This document shows positions 26,091 to 37,092 of a DNA stretch of 64,000 nucleotides, one piece after another. Numbering within the stretch: position 1 is the first letter of the stretch; each line of letters begins with the position of its first letter. The notes under the pieces were generated by a model. The model had not been told where the DNA came from and ran no database searches. It saw only the letters and a program-made list of their open reading frames with translations. The stretch comes from Utricularia gibba (taxonomy: Eukaryota > Streptophyta > Magnoliopsida > Lamiales > Lentibulariaceae), in the NCBI GenBank assembly GCA_002189035.1, contig CM007992.1:1612001-1676000 (forward strand), in the 5' to 3' direction. The position numbers and the translations under genes are program-made.

Positions 26091-27045
26091 TAATAAGTGA
26101 TTTTGTGTTGTTCCAAAACATGTTCTTTTATTACTCTTGAGTGTTGTTTTTACTTATCTTAGACTCCAATTTCTCATTATTCCCAATTGATTTTGCATCT
26201 TTCACACTACTTTGATCTTTTTGGAGAGAAAGTGTATTTTGTGGATTTTTAGGATACTTTTGGAACAATTTGAGAAGAAATTAAGACCCACCAAATTATG
26301 GAATTGATGGGTCACGAATCTCAGCCCAAGACTCGGTCAAACGATGAAGATTTGGTCCAAGATTCGTGGATAAGATAGAGATATGAAGAAGATCTTTGAA
26401 GATTTGGATAAAAGATTTGAATAGAAGATTTTATTCAAGCCCATCGAATAAGCTCAACATGAAGACTTGGATATACTCTCCTATAAATACCCCACCCTCT
26501 CAACCATTAGAGACGTTTTTTACCACTTTTCCTTTGTACTTTTCTTATTTTCGTGTCTATTTTCATGTTAGAGTCAAGTCTACGTGTAGGCGCTTGCGGC
26601 TGAGCATCTACGGTGAAGTCTTGCTTGCGCAAGTCTTGCGCATGTGATTGTTTTACTATATTTTTCGATATTTAAATTGAGGTTTGAGTCTGTTTTTCGC
26701 AACGTTTTCTTTACCAAAGTGCTCTTTAGTATCACATAACCCGAAGGGAGTGTGAGAGAATCAAAGGTTGGCCTGAAGCACCTAAGAAGAAGGGCTCAAT
26801 CGGACATCGTTTTAAGCAAGCAGGTCAATCTTCATGGTTTACACACACAAGTTTGGACGAGTTTTAAGCAAGTTGGATCTTGGATCCAAGGCCAATTTTC
26901 TTCTTGTTTTTAAAGCCAAAGATTTATTTTGTTTTTGGTCTTTTTGAGTCTTTGTTTGAAAAGAAAATTCCAATAACAATTCCCTGTGGATACGATCTTA
27001 TTTTATTACTTCAACGGTTTCTGTCCACTTGCAGAATCACCATCA
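26091..27045 (+). mobile_element. LTR, family 1 (copy B), followed by primer-binding site
   Basis: The LTR starts TAATAAGTGATTTTGTG and ends ATCACCATCA. It shares long collinear stretches with copies A, C and D (CCAAAACATGTTCTT, CACACTACTTTGATC, TTCCCTGTGGATACGATCTT). The block of about 200 bases that D carries around its GTAGGGGTTAGATTTGG word is missing here. It is followed by a tRNA-Asp-type primer-binding site, so it acts as a 5' LTR. Confidence 0.88.
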
Positions 27046-27051
27046 AGTTTT

Positions 27052-27069
27052 TGGCACCGTTGCCGGGGA
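27052..27069 (+). other. Retrotransposon primer-binding site (tRNA-Asp type)
   Basis: TGGCACCGTTGCCGGGGA lies six bases after LTR copy B. It differs by one base from the complement of the plant tRNA-Asp 3' end (TGGCGCCGTTGCCGGGGA), the primer used by Athila-type elements. Confidence 0.85.
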
Positions 27070-27249
27070 ATTGTATTCCTTTGGATTTTCTTTTCTGATT
27101 TCATTTTAGGTTATTTCTTATTTTTCTGTTATTTTCATAGTTTTTCTCTATTTGCGCACTTGCGCAAGCAGCTGGTCTTATCCATATAAAAAAGAGGTAA
27201 AAAAAGATCTTTTGTTTTCGATTTTCGTTCATCATTTGCTTGTGTAGAT

Positions 27250-28028
27250 ATGAGGAGACTTGATCGAGATGTAACCTTTAATCTCGAATTTGAGAGAGGT
27301 GAATTAGATCAAGAAACCGGTCTGCTCAAGAATATTATCCTTGGGTGGCAGATTCTAGGATGCGTTCTCAGAAGATGGACGACTTGTTTTATCTTGAAGA
27401 TTATCCTAAAGAATCACATGTTGAGAGATGCATTCTTGAGCACAAATCACATGAGCATTAGGTAAATCATTTGATTTCATATTCAGGTTTGACACCTTCA
27501 CGCAAGTATGACAGGGATCAATTGATGCTTGCGCAAGCATGGCCAAAAAAACAAAGCACACTTCCAGCAACAAATCGTTACTACACCAGAGAAAGGATTG
27601 TAATTGAATCTCATGCTAATTGTGATGATGTTGGGTATGAAAAAGATTGGAGGTCCAGAAAGCAGCAATACACCAGGTATCAATCTTATTTATCATTAGA
27701 TTCAAAGGACAATAATTTTGGAAGTGATTCTGAAGATGAAGAGTTAGAGGAGAAATTCATGAGGCCTGACAGTAGACTTGCGCAAGAAGAAAGTCATGGG
27801 AATCGAGTTGACAACAACCACAACCCAAATCAGAGTTGGAGACAACCTCAATGCCCATCTTTTAGAGATATGATGAGCCAATTCATCGAAAGACAAGAGC
27901 AGATGAACAATGAATTATTTGATCAAATCAAGAAGATGAAAGATGGGGTCATTGAGCAATTCAAGCAAGTGAAAGAAGAATTTTCAGATCAAGTGAAGAG
28001 ACTACATGGCATGAATGACAAGTTGTAG
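27250..28028 (+). CDS. Retroelement internal ORF (gag-region, unassigned)
   Basis: Two overlapping-frame pieces lie just inside the B LTR. The first (27250-27465) begins MRRLDRDVTFNLEFERGEL. The second (27471-28028) gives 185 residues rich in Asp/Glu and Arg, then a heptad-like helical end (RQEQMNNELFDQIKKMKD, EQFKQVKEEFSDQVKRL). Position after the primer-binding site suggests a gag or pre-gag product, but I do not recognise a gag domain or zinc knuckle. It stops about 95 bases before the reversed LTR C. Confidence 0.45.
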
Positions 28029-28122
28029 CAACTTATAACTAAAAATCAAATGCTGGGATAATAGAGATAAAATAAGAAAAATCCTAATGCCTGAATCCCT
28101 TTGCGCAATGGCGCCAAAAACT

Positions 28123-29316
28123 TGATGGTGATTCTGCAAGTGCACAGAAACTGTCGAAGTATTAAAATAAGATCGTATCCACAGTGAATTGTTATTGGAA
28201 TTTTCTCTTCAAAATAAAGACTTAAAGAAGATTGAAAACAAAAGAAACATTTGGTTTTTAAAAACAATAAGAAAAGTGGCCTTGGACCTAAGATCCACTT
28301 TACTTGAAACTTGCCCTTGCGTGTGTTCAAACCTTGAGAACTGACCTGCTTGCGCAAGCTTTGGGGGTGTTATGCTAAAATAGTGCTACTCGGTGACTAT
28401 TATAGCACCGTCCCTTGTTTTGTGGGATTATGGAATTAACCACACCACCAGAGCCATTTCACCTCTTGTGATAACCCATGTTTTCCCCACACCCAAATCT
28501 AACCCCTACACCTCACACCTCGCAGATAGATTAGACAGAATGTGTCTTACCAACGATGTCCGATTGAGCCCTTCTCCTTAGGTGCTTGAGGCCAACCTTT
28601 GATTCTCCCATACTCCCTTAGGGCTATATGGTACTAAAGATCACTTTGGTAAAGAAAACGTTGCGAAAAACAGAATCAGACCTCAAATTAAATGCTCAAA
28701 AACATAGTAAGACAGTCACACGTGCAGGACTTGCGCAAGCAAGGCTTCACAGTAGATCCTCAGTCGCAAGCGCTCATACGCGCATGCTTGACTCTAAACA
28801 ACAAAAGTTGATGAAAAACGAAGAGAAAGGAATCCAAAACATACTAGACTCGACTCTAAACCCTAGATTGACTCTTTGGTCGTCCACCCTTGACTCTCCT
28901 CTAGATCTTCGCGTTTGGATCTTTATATAATAGTGGGGATTTGTTGGGCTTTCTTGATGGGCTCTCATCAAATCTTCTATCCGAATCTTCTAAGATTTGT
29001 TACAAATCTTCTAGGATAAGATCCAAATTTTCTAAGATAATATGGGAATCTTATCTTATCCGAGAATCTTTGACCGAGTCTTCGTCTGGATAGACCGAAT
29101 CTTTGCTTCCATCAAGGTCAACTCGAAAATCCTCCAAATTATTCCAAATTCGTCCTGAAAAATCACAAAACACACTTTCCCTCCAAAAAGATCAAAGTGG
29201 TATGAAAGATATAAATTTTTTCTAAAAACATAAGGAAAGTGGGATAAAAAGAATGCAAAACTCATCTACGTGAGTCGTAATAAGTAAAAATATAAGTGAC
29301 ACAAAATCACTTATCA
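28123..29316 (-). mobile_element. LTR, family 1 (copy C), inverted
   Basis: Read on the minus strand it starts TGATAAGTGATTTTGTG at 29316 and ends CACCATCA at 28123 (1194 bp). Just beyond its 3' end, at 28116-28099 minus, is TGGCGCCATTGCGCAAAG, a diverged primer-binding site. Just before its 5' end is the purine tract AAGTGTAGGGGAGT. It therefore has internal sequence on both sides, in reverse orientation to copies B and D. Confidence 0.88.
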
Positions 29317-31386
29317 ACTCCCCTACACTTAAATGTTTGCTTGTTCTCATGCAATTGTTCAGGACATTTTCCTTCAAAATAGTAGCTTGCAAATAGAGTT
29401 AAGGCAACAATATGCATAAGTTATTCAATGGCATACCATACACTAGCTCCCCTTGCACGTGGCTACTCCTCACAGATGTCACTCAATACGCTCAAGAAGA
29501 AAAATCCATAAGAGGAGAGTAAAATGAAAAGGTTCACTCAGTACCTGAATGTAGGTGAGCCAGTAAACTTGCGCAAGTGATCCACTGGTTTCAGCAAACT
29601 TGTGCAATCATGAGGTCTTTTTCACGGGTTGTAGCATGGCAAGATCTTGGGACAGGTGGGAAATTCGGCTGGAGGCTCCATTTCAGGGGTAATAAGGAGT
29701 GAGCATCCATCAAACAATTCTGCCATGCTTGTCCTTTGATTTTCGTGCTCCATGAAACTCCTTCTCTTTCAGTTTTGTGGCTTGTTCCAACCTTTCAGTC
29801 TTTTTTCTCTCTTCTTCTCATCTTCTTCTTCTCTTTTCTCTTTTTTTTCTTTCTTCTCTTTTTTTTTTTTCAAAATCAACTCTCTCTCGGACATGATGTT
29901 ATTGAAAATCTTTTCATAAATTCTTGAGATAGAGCTTGATCAAAGAATTGAAAATCGCTCTCAACTTTTCTTCTTTGCAATAGAGCTCCTGGTTCTGCGA
30001 CTTGCGCAAGAAAACGAACAGAACTATTTTCCAGATGCTCATTCCTTGGGTCGAGAGAAATTGATGTAGGCTATAATTGTCAAAACGGATTTGGCTTCTA
30101 ATGTGGTGATCCAAATAAAAGGTTTCAGGCCAAGCGGGCTCACTAAGTGGATTCAAGGTGGGATATTGGGATAAAACAAGGCAAATCCTAGTGCCTCAAT
30201 CCTTTTGCACAAGACCTGCAGAATAACTCAGCAGTATGCACAAGAACAAGTCTATGATCATTCTGCATTCAAGTCACTCATAATGAAAAGAAAATGGTCT
30301 CCTCACCAAGAAATTAGGGCTATGTAGCTTGCGCAAGGGACAGAAAGTAACAGCATGCCAAGAAACAACATAGCAACAGGCATACCAATATTCTAATTTA
30401 CAGCAACTATCTCGAAAAAATAATACCAAAAACAGATGCCTAGGTTACAGCAAAACATAAAATGCAAGGAGTTGATTAATGAAATATATGCCAAATTTCG
30501 AATTTTTTTTTAAAGGTATGAAAAACAATCTAGAAAGTAAACTATTCCCCCCCCCCCTCCCCACACTTAAATGACATCTTGTCCTCAAGATGGGCAGAAA
30601 TACTTACCTTTCGTCAGGTGCTCTGATGTATCTAATAGTATGGAATTTTTCCTCAAAAGTATCCATTGCACCTATGCTTATTGAAGAGAAAGAAGAAAAG
30701 AAAAACAATGCAAGAGAAAATCGAAAATAAAATAACTAAAAGGGAAATCACTTTTTTTTGTAATGGCAACAAGTAAACCATAGGTGCTTTCTCATCAAGA
30801 TGAGGGGTGGTGAGAGAGGTTCACTGGAACATGCAATGTGTCCATGGAAGATTTTACCCCTTCATGAAACCGTTTCAATCTCTGAATATTTACTGTGAAT
30901 TCTCCATGGTCAGGATGAAAAGAGCCCACAAAGATGAAAGAGAAGGAGTTCCTTGGAGTACGAAAATCAAAAGGCAAGCATGACATAATTGTTTGATGGA
31001 TGCTCTCTTTATTACCCATGAAATGGAGCCTCCAACCGAATTTCCTACCTGTCCCAAGCTCCTGCCGTGCTACAACCCGAGAAAAAAACCTCATGATTGC
31101 GCAAGCTTGCTGAAACTAGTGGATCACTTGCACAAGTCTACTGACGTGCCTACATTCAGGTATTGAGCGATCCGCTTTTCATTTCACCCTCCTCTTATGG
31201 ATTTCTTTTGTTGAGCGTATTGAGTGACTTGTGAGGAGTAGCTACGTGCAAGAGGAGCTAGTGGATGGTGTAATATTGAATAACTCATGCATTTTGCTAG
31301 CTTTACTTCTATTTGAAATTTACTACTTTGGAGGAAAATAACTTGAACAATTGCTTGAGGACAAGCAATATCTAAGTGTGGGGAGT
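29317..31386. mobile_element. Retroelement 3' internal region as an inverted repeat
   Basis: The left part (29317 to about 29785) and the right part (about 30925-31386) are inverted copies of one element 3' internal region; for example AGTGATCCACTGGTTTCAGC near 29575 pairs with its reversed relative near 31115. Both arms end in a purine tract facing outward to an LTR. The middle of about 1.1 kb holds a pyrimidine tract and, at about 30546-30575, a C-run reading as another GTGTGGGGAGG purine tract on the minus strand. No intact protein was seen. Confidence 0.75.
29801..29870. repeat. Pyrimidine (CTT-rich) tract
   Basis: About 70 bases composed almost wholly of C and T, in the spacer of the inverted repeat. 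Confidence 0.9.
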
Positions 31387-32539
31387 TGATAAGTGATTTT
31401 GTGTCGTTCCAAAACATGTTCTTCCACTACTCTTGACTGTTGTTTTTACTTATCTTAGAACCCACTTTCTCATTATTCTCAATTGATTTTGCATCTTTCA
31501 CACTACTTTGATCTTTTTGAAGGGAAAGTGTATTTTGTGAATTTTTAGGGTACTTTTGGATCAATTGGAGGAGAAATCAAGATGCACCAAATTATGGACT
31601 TGATGGGCCACGAATCTCAACCCAAGACTCGGTCAAACAATGAAGATTTGGTCCAAGATTCGTGGATAAGATAGAGATATGAAGAAGATCTTCGAAGATT
31701 TGGATAAACAATTTGGATAGAAGATCTTGTCCAAGCCCATCGAATAAGCTTAATACGAAGACTTGGATCTACTCTCCAATAAATACCCCACCCTCTCAAC
31801 CATTAGAAACGTCTTTGACCACTTTTCCTTTGTACTTTTCCTATTTTCATGTCTATTTTCATGTTAGAGTCAAGTCTGCGTGTATAGGCGCTTGCGGTTG
31901 AGGATCGCGGTGAAGCCTTGCTTGCACAAGTTCTACGCGTGTGACTGTTTTACTATGTTTTTCGACATTTAAATTGAGGTTTAATTCTGTTTTTCGCAAC
32001 GTTTTCTTTATCAATGTGCTTTTTAGTATCACACAACTCGAAGGGATTGTGAGAGAATCAAAGGTTGGCATGAAGCACCTTAGGAGAAGGGCTCAATCGG
32101 ACATCGTTGGTAAGGCACATTCTGTCTAATATGTCTGCAAGGTGTGAGGTGTAGGGGTTAGATTTGGGTGTGGAGAAAACATGGGTTATCACAAGAGGTG
32201 AAAATGGCTCTGGTGGTGTGGTTGATTCCATAATCCCACAAAACAAGGAACAGTGCTATAACGGTCATCGAATAGCACTACTTTAGAATAACACCCCCAG
32301 AACTTCTACAAGCAGGTCAGTTTTCAAGGTTTACACATACAAGTTTGGATGAGTTTTAAGCAAGGTTAATCTTGGATCCAAGGTCAATTTTCTTAGTGTT
32401 TTCAAAACCAAATCTTTCTTGTGTTTTCGTTCTTTTTTTAGTTTTTGTTTTGAAAAGAAAATTTCAATAACAATTCCCTGTGGATACGATCTTATTTTAT
32501 TATTTCGACGGTTTCTATGCACTTGCAAAATTACCATCA
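31387..32539 (+). mobile_element. LTR, family 1 (copy D)
   Basis: The LTR starts TGATAAGTGATTTTGTGTCG directly after the purine tract AAGTGTGGGGAGT, as a 3' LTR would, and ends TTACCATCA (1153 bp). It is followed by a degraded primer-binding-like sequence and a gag fragment, as a 5' LTR would be. This double character suggests an LTR shared by tandem or recombined elements. Confidence 0.87.
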
Positions 32540-32544
32540 AGTTT

Positions 32545-32760
32545 CTAAACCCATTGCTGCACCAGCCATTAACGTGTGGAGATTCCAACTGCAACCTTCA
32601 TTGATCACCATGGTGCAGCATAGCCCATTTCGTGGAGAACCCGATGAGGATCCCGAAGAACACATTGCAATTTTTCTCAAGTATTGTGAGATGGTGGTGG
32701 AATGAGGAGTCTCCGATGACGGGAACAGTGAATTAATTATTCGAACTTTCTTAAAAACAA
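32545..32760 (+). mobile_element. Athila-like gag fragment
   Basis: The frame reads PAINVWRFQLQPSLITMVQ then FRGEPDEDPEEHIAIFLKYC and stops soon after, with recognisable GVSDD-like continuation beyond the stop. The pattern of F-G-x-x-x-E-D-P-x-x-H followed by F-L-x-x-C is typical of Athila/Tat gag N-termini. It is a broken remnant. Confidence 0.65.
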
Positions 32761-33415
32761 CTTGAAAAGAATTAAAAATAAAACAAAAGGATTATTTTAA
32801 AAATAATATATAAAAATATCATGGGATCTAGGTTTTACTTTAATAAAACTCCCCATTGATATAAAAACACTTATTTGCTTATTGTTGTGGTGGAAAATCG
32901 ATATTCCGATTTCTGAGCTGTGGATATGGCCGGATGTATCGTATCCAGTTAGGATTTTAATGCTTTACTTGGTGTGGTTAACAGAAATAAAGATACAGGG
33001 ATTTTTTACATGAAAACTTGTCTATTGCTCGCCAGAAAATGACTTTCACTAGATGGGGATGAAGAGAAGATACAAGTTGGAGGGTTTGGAGTCGAACCCT
33101 TTCCACTGTAATGTTTCTCGCATTTATAGGTGAGATGAGCCTGATCGAATTCTGAATTCTGCAGTTGTCGACTGTTTTCTGCGCCTGTTGTACATACAAT
33201 GGTTCTACTATCAGATAACCGTCAATTGCTCTGTCATTGCCGTAATTTGGCTACTTTTTAGTTTGTCCAAAGCGGTCGCCACTGACAAACTCTGACAGTG
33301 ATTGATCTATCGGCTTGCACCAAGGTGTCAGAACACCTTTTGGCTACTTTTCAGGAACCGATTATCCCAATCCGATTTAGACCCCATCACTTATGTAAGT
33401 TTTGAGGATAAGATT
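32761..33415. other. Unassigned intergenic DNA
   Basis: No gene recognised. The last 25 bases before 33416 appear to be the left piece of an old family-1 LTR interrupted by the next element. Confidence 0.4.
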
Positions 33416-34840
33416 TGATAGCACACAAATTTTCATGTTTTTAGGATATGAAAATCATGAGTTTTTAATTATGTTTAGTTGTTTATTTTATAGTTTTAAG
33501 TATTTTTATATATAATTTAGGGAAACGTAATTTTTGGTGTGTTGGGCTAAATCCCTTGATTAAGCCCACCCACGTTCTAACCCAATTTTGAGTCCAGCAA
33601 CTACCTAAAAATCATGGAAATGTCAAGGATTTCATGTAAGTTACCGCGCAGCAGGAAGTAATGAATACATTTTCCCGACAATAGTCTGCAAGTCAGGGCT
33701 AAGAGTAGTATATTTGTGCAAGAATGTACTTGCCTTGGGTAGTGGGAGGCGAGAGAAAGGGAGAGGAGAGAGAATCACAAGGGGACAACGTGTTTTTCAG
33801 AATACACACGGGGGATTTTCCCTCCAACATTCAGCAACCCCCAACGGCGGGAGGACGACTTCTCCAACAACAACAACACCTCCAACACGAAGAACACTGA
33901 CCAAAAGAGGAGAAGAAGAACTTCATCCTCAAGAACAGCATCGAAACCCGTTCAGCGCAACGGTTTTGGTCCAGGAACAGTAGCAGACGGAAACAAGACT
34001 TCTTACTGCTTTGTTTTCATTTATTGATGTTTTCAGTTTCTGCAACCAACTTCTGCACGATGTTCCTAACGTTTTCGTTGTTTTATGTTAATGTCATTGC
34101 TTTTTACCTTCCAAATATGAGTAACTAAACCCCTATGGGTCTCTTAAGGTGAAGCATGTTGGTGTGGTCTAGGAATCTTAATAAAATTGACCATTGTTTC
34201 TTAGCTCTTGTTTCTATCAAACCATGGGTAGATCTAAGGAGGGAAACAAGTAGCTTCACAACTTAGATGCTTGATTTAGAGGTAGACCAACAAATCAAGA
34301 CGGGAGCAGTATGTGTTAGTTCGGGTAGAACTAGTAGAACCGGGTAGACCTAATTCTATATGCTTTGCATGCGGGTAGACCTAATTGCAATGTTGGTGAT
34401 GATATGAGGGACTAGCTTAGCCGAAAATATGATGAATAACCTGTGTAGACTTGGGTTATTTGAAGTTGTAAGTGTAGGAACATGGTAGATTAAATTATGG
34501 ATTTTCGCACCATACCACCTGAAGACCCTTAAGGAACATTAGTATTATTTTGAGTTAGAACCAGTACCCGTTACCTTAGCATTAAGACCTGATATTGTTT
34601 ACTGATCTTGTTTACCGAACTTATTTACCACTGTCGGTTCGAGCTTAGACTAAGACTTACCATTACTTTAAATTCTGCATCTGTTGAATAAATGACAAGC
34701 ACAAGCTCTTTGTGATCAACCTCGAATTCCACTGTACACTTTGTATTTAATTTGTATTTTGTGAGAATTAGGAACTATAAATTTATTTGATACGGATTTC
34801 TATTTTTATTGCAACGATATTAGGAATTTTCCGTTTATCA
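33416..34840 (+). mobile_element. Solo LTR, family 2 (copy E), nested
   Basis: The sequence starts TGATAGCACACAAATTTT and ends CCGTTTATCA (1425 bp), with TG...CA ends. It is flanked by AGATT (33411-33415) and ACATT (34841-34845), a probable 5-bp target duplication with one mismatch. It is collinear in reverse with the LTR at 41499-42914. An open frame of 89 residues at 33714-33983 lies within the LTR and is not a recognised protein. No primer-binding site follows, so it is a solo LTR. Confidence 0.75.
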
Positions 34841-35290
34841 ACATTGTAAAATAGTATTATTCGGTAATCGTTATAATATTGATCCTTGTTTAATGAGATT
34901 ATAAAATCAATCAAGTCTTCAAAGTCATTTTCAACTTTGTGATAGTTCATGTTTTTCCCACACTTGATCCTAATCCATACAACTCATATCTTCGTAGACA
35001 AATTAGGTTAAATATGTCTTACCAATGATATTTGATTGAACTCTTTCACTTAGGTGCATGAGGTAAATTTGGCATTCTTCTACATTCTCTTAAGGTTCTA
35101 TAATACCAAATATCACATTGGTAAATAAATATATATATATATATTGCAAAAAATGAAATAACTTCAAATTAAATATAGAAAAACATAATAAAATAATTAC
35201 ATGCTTGCACGAACAAAACTTTATGGCATATCTTTAGTCGCAAATGACTACATGCACATATTCAATCTAACATACAAAAATTGATGAAAA
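34841..35290 (-). mobile_element. Old family-1 LTR fragment (copy G)
   Basis: The sequence is collinear with the plus-strand reading of the reversed LTR C: TAGTATTATTCGGTAATCG here against TAGTGCTACTCGGTGACTA there, later CATGTTTTTCCCACACTTGA, then TGTCTTACCAATGAT. It is clearly more diverged than A-D. Copy E is inserted into it. Confidence 0.7.
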
Positions 35291-36145
35291 ATGAACGTAA
35301 ATAAAATTAACAGATATTGAAGTCGATTTTAGATTTTTTTTAGAGCAAAAATGTCATCATAAAAAATTTTGATTTTAAATTGAATAAATTAAATTATATG
35401 TTTTTTATCGTGTAATACTATAACTATCAAATCAATTTAACAGGTATTATGCTATACTACGTCTTGTTTTAAAATTTACCAAATAAGCTTTTAATCTTCA
35501 TAATGATTTTCGTATTTGACGTATTCCCTATTTTAAGTTGATCGAATTGAACATTGCAGTTTTAATCGCAAATCCAACTCACTGACTTGGAAGCTTCAAC
35601 TCCGTAGATTCTTCATGCAAATCCATTGTCATGTTACCCAAATTTTGTTTCCTCGTCCCGCGGCATCCAGTTGAATATACTACAACTGGGAGATGCTTAA
35701 AATCAGCAATGATTATACTAAATTGTTCATTCCAATGCAAACCCTAATTATTTAATGGTGAAATCTTGAAACTCAACGACTTCGTTGTCAGAGCATCGAC
35801 TTGTAAGTGATGGAAAGTTGAAGTCTTTCTTGAGTTTGGAACAAGAGACGTAGCTGGGTCCAACTCCTAAGTTCATACATAACCTGTCTGTTCTCGTTTC
35901 TCAAGGTGGCTTCTATTAAAGCAGCATGCGTTGCATCTCTCGCCTGCATCTCATACTTCATAGAATTAGCTTTGCTGAGAGAAGAGGTTATGCTGATCGA
36001 ACGGCTCCTTCGTGACGGTGGCAGTGAGTGAGCAAGACGGCAGTCTTTTGATACTCCCAGCTCCTTTCTGTTGAAAAAACTTGGATGCCAGTACTTCATT
36101 TCCTTGACAAGTGCTTTGCTTTCACTTGGTTTCAGGTAGAAGAGA
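35291..36145. other. Intergenic DNA with an unassigned minus-strand ORF
   Basis: A minus-strand frame of 161 residues runs from 36273 to 35788, overlapping the UPF0496 pseudogene. Its second half (for example AHSLPPSRRSRSISITSSLS and AALIEATLRNENRQ) has a more protein-like composition than chance AT-rich frames, and a possible splice donor follows ENRQ. I do not recognise it. It could be an exon of a minus-strand gene or chance. Confidence 0.25.
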
Positions 36146-37092
36146 ATGCAAACGTTCAAGCTTGTCAACCAGGAAAAAGAGGTGTAGGAGCATGAAGTTG
36201 CTTTCAGAACAAATTCGTGCATGCAAATGTTCAACAAGTTTCGAGGAGAATCTGAAACAAGTAGTAGTAGCAAATTGGAGCAAGGTTACTTTGCGGAACG
36301 GAGCCAAGGAACCTTGAGAAGCATTGAAGCCAAAGATATCCATCATTTTGTTGTGAATTACTTGGATATAACACGAGATGCAAACAGTTTATTGGAAACC
36401 ATACTTTGGAATATCCATCAAGCCACCAATAGTCACAACAGAGTGGAGCAGATTGATCAACAACTAATTGATGATGCAACATGGGATAACTTCTCAAATT
36501 CAGCTCAAGACAAGTTGCGCGAGTTGCATCATTGGCACGGATTATTCTTCAAGGGTTGACATCGAGAATGAGGAAGATGCGGAGGAGAAGACAACGCAGG
36601 CGCTTGGTTACATGGGCAATGGCAATTTCTGCAGTATTATCTGCAACAGCAGTTGCAACCCTAATACTTACACTGCACATGGCTGTAGGAATAGTGGCTG
36701 CACCAGGTATCCTAGCGTTAGTTCTTGCCATCTTTAAGATGAAGAAATGCATGCAGAATTCGAAGAGGACCCGACTTCCGAGTCAGCTCGACGCTGCAGC
36801 AAAAGGGGCTTATACGCTGATGCATCATCTGGCTACAGCAGGCTGGCTAATGCAGAGGGTTAGTGATGATATGGAGCACATGAAATTTGTGAAGGAGATT
36901 GCAATCACAAATGGAAACATTAAAGCATCAAGGCAAGTGATGGAAGACTTGCAAATGCGTCAATCTTGCTTTCATGAACACCTGGAAGATCTGAAGAAGC
37001 ACCCCTACCTGTGCTTACTTGACATAAATCAATCAAGAAGGCAAGTTTTCAACATCACGAACACAGTTTTGCATATGAAAACTGCCAGTTAA
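36146..37092 (+). pseudogene. UPF0496 (DUF677) protein, disrupted
   Basis: The frame from ATG 36146 contains the family N-terminal signature (HEVAFRTNSCMQMFNKF) and middle helix (IHHFVVNYLDITRDANSLLE). From about 36560 another frame carries the membrane part (AVLSATAVATLILTLHMAVG, then IVAAPGI) and C-terminus (SQLDAAAKGAYTL, MRQSCFHEHLEDLKKHPYLC). UPF0496 proteins are plant membrane-associated proteins of uncertain role. Two lesions are visible: an in-frame TAG at 36185-36187, 13 codons after the ATG, and a shift between frames near 36553-36555 that one extra G in the GGG run would mend. A methionine after the TAG could still start translation, but the frameshift would remove the membrane region. 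Confidence 0.8.

Noticed and set aside
33714-33983. 89-codon frame in LTR copy E
   Set aside because: It lies within a solo LTR, has low-complexity composition, and the reversed copy F does not keep it as an obvious frame.
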